A DNA stretch of 64,000 nt, taken from the NCBI GenBank assembly GCA_904063045.1, contig CAJFCJ010000021.1, forward strand, positions 124,001 through 188,000, in the 5' to 3' direction. Shown one piece after another: positions 12,987 through 25,631 of this stretch. The first letter of the stretch is position 1. The number at the start of each line of letters is the position of its first letter. Position numbers and translations under genes: made by a program. The notes under the pieces are model-generated. The model did no database searches. It was not told the origin of the DNA and saw only the letters and a list, made by a program, of their open reading frames with translations. Source of the DNA: Dimorphilus gyrociliatus. Taxonomy: Eukaryota; Annelida; Polychaeta; Dinophilidae.

Positions 12987-13645
12987 TTAAACGGCCTCTC
13001 CAGTTTCATTGTCGCTATCGATTCTTATAAGTTCCACAAAAATATCACTTGCTTCTGATAAGGAATTGCATACGCTATTGCTCTTCCTTAAATTTGGACA
13101 GGACGAAAAGGAAGTTGTTTTTTGTTTACCCTCATCTTCAAAATGAACGCTTGACCTAGAAGAGGATGTAGATCTTTTCGATTTCCTCTTCTTTCTTTTT
13201 TCTTCTCCAGTCAGCTGTGCTGGGCGATCGGAATGTATTGATAATTCCACAAGGGTTGTCAAGGCACCTTTAATGGGCAGAATTGGTGCCGTTTTCATCC
13301 TCTCAAATTTTTTCATCTCCTTCTCCCCACCCTCCAATTGAAGAGAAATATTTGGCATTGTATGCATCCTTTCAAACTGTTTTCTTTGTCTAGCTTGCAT
13401 AGTCCTAGATAAACTTCTTGGTAATGTCCTACAGATGACGCTGTCTTTTGGTTTCTTAACAACCTTGATCTTTTCGAGATTTTTTGGATTGTGTCTATAT
13501 CTTGGTTCGCTTGGTTGGAGGACTCGAATTTTCTGCCATTGATGAATAAATATGACAACGGCAAATATCCAAGCGCATAATACAACGAATATAATAAAGA
13601 TTTCTTCTCCACTATATTGGTAATTCGTTCGGTTGAACGGTGTAG
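12987..13645 (-). CDS. FNDC-like gene, exon 2 (TM + cytoplasmic tail)
   Basis: The acceptor splits an Ala codon (G|CT). Exon 2 encodes the short juxtamembrane stalk with an N-glycosylation site (NRT), the TM helix, and the whole tail up to a TAA at 12987-12989. The tail is rich in Arg/Lys and Ser (for example KRKSKRSTSSSRSS), suggesting phosphorylation sites. Confidence 0.85.
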
Positions 13646-16600
13646 CTGTGAATAAAACAGGCAAAATTAACTTACATCCTTTTTTGTCTTTATTTTTTAT
13701 ATTAAATATAGATTTATCAACGTTTACATGTACAGTATATACAATTAAGCATATATATATATAGATATAAAGTAAATTCAGTGATTATGACCAGTTGCAA
13801 ACAGAATAGGATTAATTTCCTTGAATATCGTATTGATTGGAGAAAATAGTAAAAAAACCCAACATACATCAATTAGGGCACTCATGAATAAAAAGTAGGC
13901 CTAATACTACATATTTAACTTTCACAGCGTTTCTAGGTGATTTAGCTCGATTGTAAACAAACGTAAGCCTAGAATTCATTGATATAAACCCAGTCTAAAA
14001 TAACAAAAGTCTTAAGTACAATTGGGTTCATTAAATACTTTCAAATAATAACCTCTAAAAAATATAGATAATTAATACAATTATGTACATTTTTACTCGA
14101 AATGTGTTATCAGATGATAGAGAAAACATAAAGGTATATTATACATAAATGATGGATACTAGAATTCGTTTCGTTGAAGAAAGTAAATATAAAAAAGTAG
14201 GGGATTTAACAATTGTATGGATAAAGTCTGTTAACTGACAACCATTAGAGACGGTTAATACTTTTAAGATTAGATTTTATTTGGCCACTAGAGATTTAAA
14301 TTTCTGGTTTGTTTAGCACAAGCATTTTCGCGGCCGTTTCCCTATCAAAGAGGCACTTGGCTGATGGGATTCAATTGAATTGATTTTGTGCATTGATTTG
14401 GAACAGAGTTCATGCTTTCTTCACTCTGAATCGGTCGATTGGAAAATATTGTGTACGTGCCATATATATATAAGTAAGAGATACATAAGAAAAAACTTTA
14501 CTACAAGTAAATCGAGCGTAAAAAAGCCAATTTTTCTAGATAAATCTTTCCATATATACCATATCATTAATATAAAAAACACTGGTCCATGCTAATAATA
14601 GCATATCAATGTAATACATAGAAGTTATAAAACCTAGCAATAGACTATAAAAGTCCCCAACAATGTAAATTAAAATTGTTAATTATTAATTATTTCAAAG
14701 TGCAAACCACATTCCTATTTTCATTTCTAAATTATTTATCCTTTATAGAAAGCATTTGATCTCAACATTGTTACAGGCCATGGTAAAACTATACTGTTAA
14801 TGGTGTAGATAACAGAGATAAAAGAGAGTTTTTAAAGACACTATTCCTAGAATACAACTGATAAACGAATAACAGAAATGGGGTATTACTGTATATATAT
14901 TTTTCTCTTTATCCTTTATATCTCTCTAAGGAGAATATGCTACTATTTTCTTCACCTTTCCACTCCAATGACATCCTCTACACTGTTTCTATCTTTCTAT
15001 TATTTACTTTTATCTAAAGTTATATAAAATTTAATTAAGCTAATTATTCTTTTTACCTTAAATTAAAGAAACAGGTTTTACCTTTAAATATCTATCTATT
15101 TTAGTCATAGAACAGGTTTCTATCCTATAGAAAACAAGAGAGACATACTGTAAATTTTATTGGACTTAGATTACAAGATAAACACTTATATTATGAAATA
15201 ATAAAGGATAAATGGGAACAAATTTCAATTGTTAGCTCAGTTGATAATTTTCAAAATTCTTATGATATTTATTAACTTTACATTTGAAGTGTTAATAATG
15301 AAAAAGTATTAAAGGGGCGTTGTTTAATAGTTTTAATATAAAAAGAGGAGAAAAAACAAAAAAAATACCTGAACGTAAAAACTTGAAAGTCAGCATAAAA
15401 TAGTTCTTTTAGAATGATTACATGCATATTGAAAAAAATCGATGTTACATCCTTGTAAGCTAATTTAAAATATTGCAAGATATGCATAAATAAACGTATT
15501 ATATTGCATAATGTTTTATGTGCTTTTGCTATATAATATAGTAATTAGTATGTAATTTGTCTGTAGGTAAATAGTTCCTATTTAATGGACTTTTTTCTTT
15601 TTTTTTTTACTATACGAAGAAATTGTTCTATCAGCGTAAAAGAATAAGATTCAGTTAAAAAGGAGGAGAGAAACTGTAACACACCATCTTCTACAGTGAA
15701 TTATTGCGTTGATGGTTTTTATAACATAAATTGAGCTTACTAACAACCGCTTATTCCCGCTAAATATTTTCGGCTTAATAGTTTTTTACGCCTCATTCAT
15801 TCCAACCGTAAAAATAATAGAACATTATACCTTACTAGCTGATTTTATTTATTACGGTTATATATATAAATTAATTCATATTCGACAATAAACGCCCTAT
15901 AAATAATAGGCTAAATCTTTTTAATCAAACTTCTGTACTGTATTAACGATAAAAGTTTATCTTTCTACCGCAGAGGAAAAAAAAGCACACGAAAAGCCCT
16001 CCCTTGGCCAGCTCTCTTCCCCTATTCCAAACACCTACAATTTCTAAAATAATGAGAGAAGGTCAAGGCTATTTCACCTGTATTCCATTCAATGTTCAAT
16101 AAACGTGATGGTATTTAATTAATTATAAGGGAAGTGTTATTGAAAGAACGAGAACAAGGGAATATGATTAAAATCGTCATTTTCTATACATTCAATATGT
16201 CTAATTAGTGATAACATTAATCTACCTAATCAAGTTAGCTGTATGTTGTTTTAAGATATGGGTATGAACAATTTTATATTATCGATTCCGTGTACATCGT
16301 TAAATCCCTTATTATCTCGATAATCGCTAAGTACGAGAGAAAAATTAGGAGAAGATATGCGTAGTATTAAGAAAGAAATGTTTTTTTTTCCTCCCGTTAT
16401 TTTATATTAGAGAGAGAAAGTGTTAGGCCTAATGATGCTAACCGGCAGAAAATTGTTGGAAAAAGCTTACAAAATTATATTTTTTACGTTATAAAGCCTG
16501 TCTACTCTGGTAAACCTAGAATCTTCGCGTGTTTCTTGTCGATTTATGACTAAAATATATAATATTTTTATAAGATTACCGTCCAAGTCGGTTATATACT

Positions 16601-18742
16601 AAAAGGTTTTTCTTAGGCCAAAGTGGACCTTTCTATGCCTTTTTTATGCCTCCAAAAAATTCCGGTAAAGTATTCAGGAAGAAAAAGATGGACGCCCAGA
16701 AAAGAAAGCACTCTACCTAATCGGGCGACTAATAGAATGGATAAATAAAGCTGTAAATTTTGTTCCACCCTTCTCCTATTTCATTTTCCAGTTCAACCCT
16801 TTTTTCCTACTCATTTTCCTTTATTATCCTAGTTTTCTCTTCTCTAGAAAATAGGCCAACATAGAGACGTGACTAGTAATTCATAAATCGCCGTCCGCCA
16901 ATAAAACGATCGACAATAGGAAGGCAGACAAGAAAGTGATTGTGTAGCCATGGTAACAATTTACTCTCCCCATCTACATTGATTTCTATTCAACTATACC
17001 GCTCAAAGAGGTGAAAGATGTTTGCAAACTCTCCAGACCTACTCATTTTCCTCACTAATCTCATATGTAAATAAGGGAAACCTTTCTCTGAAAATTTTTA
17101 TATTAAAGAACAAAATTGACGGAAAGATGACGAGGGGATAAATGATAGCATACGATATTATATATTGTACAGGTGTTATATTTATCAGTCAGTGTGAGAT
17201 GAGAAGAGGGAATTTGTTATTTTCTGGCAGGCAATTAATTAAATCATGTAATAATTCAGGAATAGGAAAGAAATAACAGGAACGAATAATAATTAATTAA
17301 CGAACAAGATACTATTATTTACATAAGCGCTCTCTTTAGCTAAACCCTCATACAACTAGACATTATAAAGCTTCATTCAAAGCTACCCCTCCGACATCAG
17401 AAATATATAAAAGCTCCAGTATACTCGATCAACAATTAATTTAAGACGTTTAAGCAAAGAGTAAGTATGAAAGGCTCGATAGTTCAATCTAGAAGAGAAA
17501 AAGAGCTAGACTTGTTATATTTTTTCCTCTTTCTGGCTATTTGAGTGCTCTTAAAATACTATAGAAACGTTTTACTACTGTAACATTTAAGCCTAACTTC
17601 TAAAAATAATACTGTACCTAATATAAAGTCAATTTTTTTATGAAATTTGATACATTAAACAAAATATAAATAAGGGCGTAGGAAAAACATGTTGGAGATG
17701 TAAGACAAAAGGAGTTGATTAGTAACAACGCTAAACGATAAAAAAAGACAGTAAATTATTCAAAAGAGAAAAAAAATAGAATTTCTCTTCTTTCTATATT
17801 CGTATTAAAGATGATTTGTTAAACTTTAAAATATTTTCTTTCTTACCAATTTGATTAATAGTAAGTTTCTTCTTTGATTGTTTTCTAAAAATACTCTAAA
17901 TTAGTTCTTTGTTTTACTATTTTCCTAGATGTATTTAGCGCATAAACTATGTATGTTTCGTTTTCATTAATAAACGCTTCACTAATATAACTTACACGAA
18001 CAGTATGAAAGAATAATTAACCTTTAGTAAAACTATGAAGGAAGTTAGAATCTTTTGTTGACTAATCAATGATTTCGTGTGACGTTCATGCTGTTTATTG
18101 ATCATAAAATGAGTATTTCAACTTTGAAAGTTAAATATATTGTATAACAATTTTATTACATCATTTTCAAACTCTTAGCATTTTTCAGCTGGAAATTCAA
18201 GTATTTCTTTTATATTATTCAGCGCATTTTAACTATGTTGAAGAGATCAACAGTAATTGATTGCTCCAATGTGTAAAAAATAAAAGGCACAGTATGAAAA
18301 GATCAATAAAATGAAGACTATTTAGAGATTCATTAATGATTCTTTAGTTTAACGACAATAAGACATAACGAGCAAAAAATAACGTAAATCTAAAAGAGTA
18401 ATTAGCTAAAGACTTACCGGGTAAGGTGACGAATGTTATCAATGATTTGTTCCTACTAGGTAATCCTTGGTTATCATAACTGACCAAGTAGACGTAGTAT
18501 TCGGTGGAAGGTAATAACTGTCTGAGAAGTACCCGATCAAATTGCCCCCCTAGTCTAGCAATAACTTGATCGGATTTTTCTGAACGATATCTAATCTCGT
18601 AGGAATGAACCCTTTGATTAGGTGCTATCTTCCACTCGATAACCACAGTATCCGATCCAAGATTACTTATGGTTAAATTTCTAGGCGGCAATAGGCCTAA
18701 TAAACCTTTAACGAAGAGGAGAGTTAGTAGTATAGTTTGCAT
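12987..18742 (-). CDS. FNDC4/FNDC5 (irisin precursor)-like membrane protein, 2 exons
   Basis: Exons: 18742-18418 and 13645-12987 (minus strand), joined in phase 1 across a 4.8-kb GT-AG intron; 327 residues. Residues 1-17 are a signal peptide (MQTILLTLLFVKGLLG), 18-107 one fibronectin type III domain with the conserved Trp (EWKI) and Tyr-x-Val strand (TEYYVYLVS), and 123-143 a transmembrane helix. A basic, Ser-rich cytoplasmic tail of about 185 residues follows. The segment GEEIFIIFVVLCAWIFAVVI and the following IR..P.EP resemble the membrane-proximal and TM region of vertebrate FNDC4/FNDC5, as I recall it. FN3-TM architecture agrees. The tail is much longer than in vertebrate FNDC5, with two related FERMxTxP-type words (FERMHTMP, FERMKTAP). 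The vertebrate ectodomain can be shed as irisin; whether this one is shed cannot be seen. Another small FN3-TM protein is the alternative. Confidence 0.75.
13646..18417 (-). other. Intron of the FNDC-like gene
   Basis: Donor CCCG|GTAAGT at 18417 and acceptor TTTTATTCACAG| ending at 13646. The 4.8 kb in between is AT-rich, with (TA)n runs near 13750 and 14460. I see no additional exon with domain content. TAGGCCTA palindromes occur at 13896-13903 and 16424-16431. Confidence 0.7.
18418..18742 (-). CDS. FNDC-like gene, exon 1 (signal peptide + FN3)
   Basis: Encodes 108 codons plus one base. The start codon at 18742 precedes a hydrophobic leader. Potential N-glycosylation sites include NLT near the start of the FN3 domain. 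The open frame continues past the donor for 24 codons before a stop, but that tail is intronic. Confidence 0.85.
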
Positions 18743-18809
18743 ATGAGAAGTTGTTCATCCAACTGCAAAAAATGTTTGAAACCTAACTCTCTCCCAAACA
18801 GAGAGCTTG

Positions 18810-18850
18810 CTTGACTGCAATACGCTAATATCGTACTGCTTTTATTCTCG
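18810..18850 (-). promoter_or_regulatory. Possible core promoter of the FNDC-like gene
   Basis: AATAAAAG (minus strand, 18846-18839) lies about 25-30 bp upstream of a TGCAGTCA initiator-like word near 18816, about 75 bp before the start codon. A GC-rich patch sits just upstream (18858-18900). Core-promoter assignment is by spacing only. Confidence 0.35.
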
Positions 18851-19616
18851 ATTTTGCAGTTCGACGCGCCGTCTCGGCGTCAAACCACACCCAATCTCCG
18901 TACCAACTCCTCAAAACTGATAGGTGCTGTAGTAGAGGAAAATCATTAGGTTTCGAATAGAAACTTTTTCTGTTTATATGTTAAATAGAGTGTTGAAAAT
19001 TTCATTACGCAGAAAAATACTTAACAATTGAGTAAAACTATAAATAAAATAGGATAGAATCATAGATAAATGGAAATAGAATGTCTACTAAAGACTATAT
19101 GCTACCTTACATGATTTATGTTCGTACGGAGTTTGCGATTGAATATACGAAGATAGAAATAAAGTTTGTATGTTTAGCATGAAAACATGATAAAATATTT
19201 AATAAATATTTAAAAGTACATATATTTTTATTGTTTATTAGATATACGAATATAGATACTTTATGTATATCTACATATATATATATATGCGTATTAGGAT
19301 ATATAGAAAAAACCAATAATCATCTAATAACGATTCATTAAAAGTTTTACAAATTATACTTTCTTGTAAATGATGAGGCTATTAATCAACTAAGATAATT
19401 ATCAACTAGTTGTATAAAACGCACTTAAGTATTATAACAATTAAATTTTGGCCCTTTTTTTCTACATTATATCAATTTCTATTTACCTCCATTTTCCATT
19501 CATAACGCACATATTGATAGGGGATACGATCGCTGTTTCACCGCTGTCTGTCTCTCAGTTTTTCCCTTCTCTCTCATTCGTCGCCTCTTTCGATCGCCCC
19601 CTCTCTTTTTTCTTTC

Positions 19617-19684
19617 CTCTCTCTCTCGCTCTCTCTCTCTCTCTATCTCTGTCTCTTTCTATGTGTCGGTCTCTCTCTCTCTCA
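19617..19684. repeat. (CT)n-rich tract
   Basis: Interrupted CT repeats over about 70 bp. Confidence 0.85.
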
Positions 19685-19757
19685 CACCCTCTTCCTATTC
19701 TACCCCCGCTGAGGAAGCTTCTCACTAGTGAAATGAGAAGAACAAAAATATTGTAAC

Positions 19758-19767
19758 GTCACGTGAC
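19758..19767. promoter_or_regulatory. GTCACGTGAC palindrome
   Basis: Exact 10-bp palindrome matching the bHLH-Zip (USF/TFE/MITF, CLEAR-type) consensus. It lies about 0.9 kb upstream of the FNDC-like promoter region. Function not shown. Confidence 0.35.
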
Positions 19768-20183
19768 TGAATAGTAGAATTTTTTCATATTCCTCAACAT
19801 ACTTATTGAAATTAGTTTATGGGTTCTATTAGTCACTAGAAACAAACACATATTCCTATTTGGCTGTGTTCAATTATTGATAAGGCATCTAATGTATGGT
19901 ACTGTAACTCTAACAATGAACTAGACAATCAATCAATACACTAATTGCAAGCATATACATCTAAGACATATGGCGCAATACGGTTGGGATACAATTAAAA
20001 GTCCACATGTTTCCAATCATACAAGCAATAATCTGTGTGGTAAATATTATACATTACAATAAAGGCATATAGTTCACTGCCTACCCTTAATACAAATTTT
20101 GCATAATACAAAAATTGTACAGTCCGTTGTCAGCTTGGTAACAATTGTGTCCGTTGCTTTTAGTATAGAATTATAATTTTATC

Positions 20184-20208
20184 AATATATATATATATAT
20201 ATATATAT
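20184..20208. repeat. (AT)n microsatellite
   Basis: Uninterrupted AT dinucleotide repeat. Confidence 0.9.
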
Positions 20209-21600
20209 GTATACATATATGAACAATATACCCTTTTATGATATTTGTGTATGTATAGCATAATACACAGTTCACAGTTGCCGATAGTTTATTAAATACT
20301 GTTTATAAGCCACGCTTTACATTTATAAGAATATCTAGTTTAAATGTTCAAATACAAAAAGTTGATCTTAGATTGATCCTTCCTCTATCATTAATACTGG
20401 AAATGTACTGTTACGCAAGTCTATACAGAATTATCTTATTTGCTTGTTTAAATGAAAATAGGAAATTATGTTAGCTTATGTAGCATCATTTACTGTATAT
20501 AAGGAAGAAATCTATATAAGCATTGATCTTAGTGGGCCCTAAAGACCTCTGAAAGCGCCTCTGTCTTACGAAAATTACCTGTCAAATCCCTTATCCTCTA
20601 GACCATTCAATTCCGTTGTAGATTTACTGAGTAATCAAACATTCTATTTTTAAAGTTTATAGATATAGATTTACATTAAAAGAATGCCTAAAAAAGATAT
20701 ATCTTTATGTTCTTATAGAATGTTTTACGGCTGATTTTAATAGGCTTCAATCATTACTTTTTGCTTAAGATTTATTTATTTACAAAGCAATCCAAAAATC
20801 ATATAGTATTCTGTAAGATTTTGTTTATTTATTCCTTGTTGTCATCTAATACGTTTAGGAGTTTTTCGCTCAAGGTCTAAATTATAAATCTATTTAATGA
20901 GCACGTTTTTGCCACTAAATAACATTTTAGCAAGTGCTTGTAATAACAATAATAATTAAAAAAATACTCACTCTTTAATGCTAATTTATTATAAAATACA
21001 TTTAAAAAAGAGAGACAGAAGATTAAGCTAGAATATCCACAGATCTTTTAAAATAGGAGAGCACCTGTTTTGTTTATAGGCCTATATGTGTTATTTTTTT
21101 TTTGTTTCTTGATAACTCTTGCTGATGAATAGGTCAAACGCCATCTATATATCACTTCCTTTGGGTAGAGATAGATGCATATAAATATACAATATATGAG
21201 TGCTTTGAGTGCAAGTCAATGATATAGTAATTCTTGTATTGTATTACCAATAAACATGCAATGTTATTAACTCTTATGCAATAAAAGAACTGAACAGGAC
21301 ACAGGAAAAGAGACAGATGAGAAAATACGAAAAGATAAAGAAGCTATGGGTGGGATAAAGTAAATGGAGAAAATGATCTTTTGGAGCGAAAAATATTGAG
21401 ACAAGGGGAATGAAAATTGTGAGTGAGTGGGGGAATGAGTGACTGAGTGAGCAAATGAATCAGTAAGCCAAAAGAAAAAGAAAGAAAGGAAACGGAAGAA
21501 ATAGAGAAAGCGAGAGAGAGAGAGAGAGCGTGTGTCTCTCTATGTGTGTGTATATATATGCGTGTATGTGTGTTTGTATTTATGAGAGCGTATATGCAAA

Positions 21601-21659
<59 letters not shown>
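21601..21659. repeat. (AG)n microsatellite
   Basis: Almost pure AG repeat of nearly 60 bp, the longest in the window, with shorter AG and GT runs just to the left (21500-21560). Confidence 0.95.
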
Positions 21660-21661
<2 letters not shown>

Positions 21662-23592
21662 GGAGAGGAGAGGGAAAACAGAAAAAACAAATACAAATGA
21701 TTCATGAATAAATCCCATCATAACTTAGATGGAATATTGTTTATACAAAATTATTAAACGGCTAATCTAAAAATATATAATTTGTATAGAATATATATAT
21801 ATATATATATACAATTTAGAAATTTTTGTATATAGATACTATTAATAACATACGCCATATATAAATATTGTAATATTTATGATATACATGTGTACAACAT
21901 ACATCATGGTGAATTCTTATCAGTAAAATAGAAATTGCTTATCATTGTGGTTCTCTTTCGTCGCTAAAATTGCTGTACTTGATTAATACTTGCTGAATTT
22001 GTAGACTTTAATATCTTTGCATTTGAAATGGTGATAATAATCTGTGTTATTTATATTCTAACTGACAATATCTTTCTCTCTCTTATGTTAGTATATTTCT
22101 TCCTTTTAAGTCTATTTATTCATAAATATTCTATCATCTATATCAATTTGAGTGTATTTTATTTTTGGATTATTCTCTCATAAGTCTATATTTCCTTTAA
22201 CCCCTATTTTAAATTTCCGTTATGAAGTTATTATCTCCAAGAAAAAACTTTTATTTACGATATGAATTTAGAATTTATCATCTAATTGTCGACTTTTGTT
22301 GGGCGTCTATTTTGGTTTCTTTTTTTATATTTATATAAATAGTTTCACGCGTCATTTTTGGTACTTTACACATTTTGGCAGTATTTTTTTTATTCTCATC
22401 TCGTTACACAATTGTTCCTTCGTGTGCAGCCAGTAAAACTCCCAAGAGAGTCTTGGTGTTTAGTGTTTCTTTGCAATTAATTTGTTTCAATAAAAAGTAT
22501 CATAAAAATTTTATATTTAAGAGAGAAGAAGGGGAAATTCAAAGCTTTTAATTAAAAGTAACATTATCTATCACATAATTCTTGGAAAGATAAAAACCTA
22601 AGAGAAATCTATTATTTTATATATATATATATATAAACCATATATGGAACAAAACTATAACGGGCTATTTTACTCCTTTCACTAAAAATTCTCGACAGAG
22701 CAATAATTTTATTTGATTAATTCTCTTTAAGTAATATTCACCGTATCAGACCCAGGGATTAGAAAGGCAGTAAATCGTTCCATAAACTCGGTTAAAATGA
22801 TAAATAACCTCAAATAAGGAATGCGTAAAAAAGATTTATATATATAATACGATATATACTGGAATACTGGAGAATGTTTACACAATACATTCAGCATGTT
22901 CAGTATTATTTTTCTTATAATACAGAATGTATACAGCTGGCAAAATTGTGTATTATTCTGATTTTCTCCTCCTAAAGTGATGTATCCTTTAAACAGGTCA
23001 GTTTTTTTTTTTTTACTTTAATGTGTACTTAATAGACGTTTCCTTGAATTTATTAAATTTTTTCTGATCAAGATAGATATGGATTATTAGGTAACGTAAA
23101 GTACTTAAAAAAAATTAGATAAATCTTATATAATATGTTTTAAAACCTTGTTAATTTGTTACAAAACCTTAGAAACTTTTTCTTAACAACATTTAAATTT
23201 TAATGGTGAGTTACGCCGCGGGAAATTTAGAACTTTTCAAGTTCAAGGATGAAAGTATTTTCGAGCATGATTTCTTTATTTGACTGCCTCTCCTTTCCCT
23301 TCATACACTCCCTTTTCACTCCCACAAGAAATGATCTAATTAAGTTTTTTGGAATAAAATAAGAATACTTGAGAGAATAATAACACACTTTATAAGATTT
23401 AGTTTAGTCTTTCTCTCTTTCTAAAATATGAATAGCACTGTAATTTTTTCAAGGTTCTCTTCATTTTTGGACAGCGTTTTCTATCGTTCGCTACGTCAAA
23501 GCGATAGAAACGAAGAGAAATGATAAAAGAGGGAAAGAGATAGAGAGATAGAGAGAAGTAAAGGAAAAATGAATGAATGAGAGAAAGAGAAA

Positions 23593-23620
<28 letters not shown>
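23593..23620. repeat. (AG)n microsatellite
   Basis: Pure AG repeat of about 28 bp. Confidence 0.9.
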
Positions 23621-23623
<3 letters not shown>

Positions 23624-24258
23624 TTGATGGAGGAATATTTACATATTTAAATACGAGAACTTTCTACTTACATCATCAATTCTCCTTTTTACTGATTAGA
23701 TCGAAAATATTTTTTGAATAAATTTACTAAAAAAGTTAATTAACTGTAAACAGGAAAGATTTACAGATTTAATAGACGAAATCCAATAAACAAACTAATA
23801 AACAAAAAGCGGAAATGTTTCTAAACGGATCAGCTTAATCCATCTTCACTGTATTAGAACAGCTCACTTGCATTAATGATACATGAAATAAATATAAAAT
23901 GTATCTCCGCAAAACAGAATCGTAAAGGGTATTGCTGTTGATCCTATATCTTACTTTCATCGAACTTTACTGTCCATTATCGACTAAGCTTGAAATTCTC
24001 TCTACGACTGTATATTCGCTCTTAATAGAAAATCAACAAATATTACAAATTTATGTATAAACACAGTGAAAACCAGCATTTACTTAAAAATAAACACGAA
24101 AGTACATTTTATTGCAGTATTCCTACTGAATTCATTTTAATAAAAATAGAACATTCAATATACAAATCTATATTCTATTATTTATGTATACAGTATACTT
24201 TATAAATACAGTATATGTATACTTATTCGTTTGTTTCGCTGATAAATATAGATTGGTG

Positions 24259-24271
24259 GCGCCCTCTAGTG
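24259..24271 (-). promoter_or_regulatory. CTCF-like site
   Basis: GCGCCCTCTAGTG reads CACTAGAGGGCGC on the minus strand, a match to the core of the bilaterian CTCF consensus (CCASYAGRKGGCRS). Whether this animal has CTCF and whether the site is bound cannot be told from the window. Confidence 0.4.
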
Positions 24272-25631
24272 TCTTATACTTAGCTAATTATTTGTTATAA
24301 CTATTGACGGAAGGTGTGGAAAGAATTTGCGGAATCTTGCAGTCAGTTAAAAAAAATTAAAAGAAATTTTTTTCAAGTGTGAAAAACTATTTTTATAAAT
24401 TTTAGAATATTTTATATTCTGAATAGCTAATTATATTTGTTAAAAGTAGCCGTTGATGAATAAAAAGGTGCTTGAAAATTCTCCAATTACACCTTTCAAA
24501 CGAAGGCCGTTTTTATTATATTTTTATTAGGTAAAAAAGATTCTTTCAAGGTCGAGAATAGAAGTGTCGAAATAAAAAAAAAGAATATAGGATGCAAATA
24601 ATGGTGTAACAAAATATTCGAATAAGAGAAATTGGTAGAGAGATACTACTAATGAATAATAATAAAGGAAAACAGTTTTAACAAACAAATCCTTGGTCTT
24701 TTAAGATGAAATTCCTAATCTTATTTATTTCGTAAGTCAATCAGTATATTGTATATTTGTAAGTGATAGTGATCATTCAATAAGAAAAATGAATGGATTA
24801 TATAAAGTGTAGTTGGTAGAATCTTAAAAAGCTACGCTATAGAAAATATCTCCTTTTTTTTCATTAGGTTTTATTTTTTGCTTGTTTGCAATTGTCGTTT
24901 TCCAATTAATTCGAGTGTTTCTCTTAAATTTCCTTCCGTATAACATAGAATAATAATTACACGAAGGATATAGAAATTTTTCTACAATAGATGGCGTTGG
25001 TTTTGTACACAATAAGAATCCTAATACTATTTTTTTCCTTTTCCGAGTTGAAAAGTTTCTCTTTTCTCTCTTTCTTTTGGTTAGCCATTTATCCTATATT
25101 TTATTGGTTTAATGAATAATAATAAGATGTTTTTCTCTCCTAAAATAAGTACCGCAATCAGTCTAAAAGCAATCAAATGGAGTAGCAGTTCCTTTTAATT
25201 CGACCCTAAATAATCTTTCATTCTTTTCTATCTGACTAAAAAATAACTTTTAACTAGATAAAAGCGGCTGCCAAGACGGATATACTTTTATCCCGAGTGG
25301 TCTAATTTTGTATATATCTATTCCGTAGGTCCTAAACTAAGAAATACGGCTCGGGTATAGAAAGAAATTGCTTATCCGGGGAATCTTCTTATATATAAAT
25401 CCCTTAGGGATTAATATTTCGTTTTTCACTAGATCGTTGTATTCAGAAGAAGACAACTACGTAAAAAAATAAATAAAATAATATGGCAGTAAAATATTGT
25501 AACTCTTTATCCTTTCTTTTCTTTTAAATCTCCATAGCTTTTCTTTTGGTTAAAAAGAACATAAAACAAAAAAAGAAACATATGATGAAATAAAACAGGA
25601 ATAACATAAAAATGTTGTTATTGCATATACA

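Larger units (their letters stand above)
18851..25631. other. Intergenic region between FNDC-like and LRR genes
   Basis: No exon could be supported in about 6.8 kb. Contents are AT-rich DNA, several microsatellites, one GTCACGTGAC palindrome (19758-19767), a TAGGCCTA word (21077-21084) and CTCF-like words at 21139-21146, 24259-24271 and 24989-24996. Long open frames near 19448-19756 and 21344-21721 are translations of CT/GA repeats. Confidence 0.6.

Noticed and set aside
13313-13612. Second minus-strand frame overlapping FNDC-like exon 2
   Set aside because: Shadow in another frame of a well-supported exon.
19448-19756. Plus-strand frame rich in Ser/Leu
   Set aside because: Product of the (CT)n tract.
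21344-21721. Minus-strand frame of 125 codons
   Set aside because: Product of the (AG)n microsatellite read on the minus strand.
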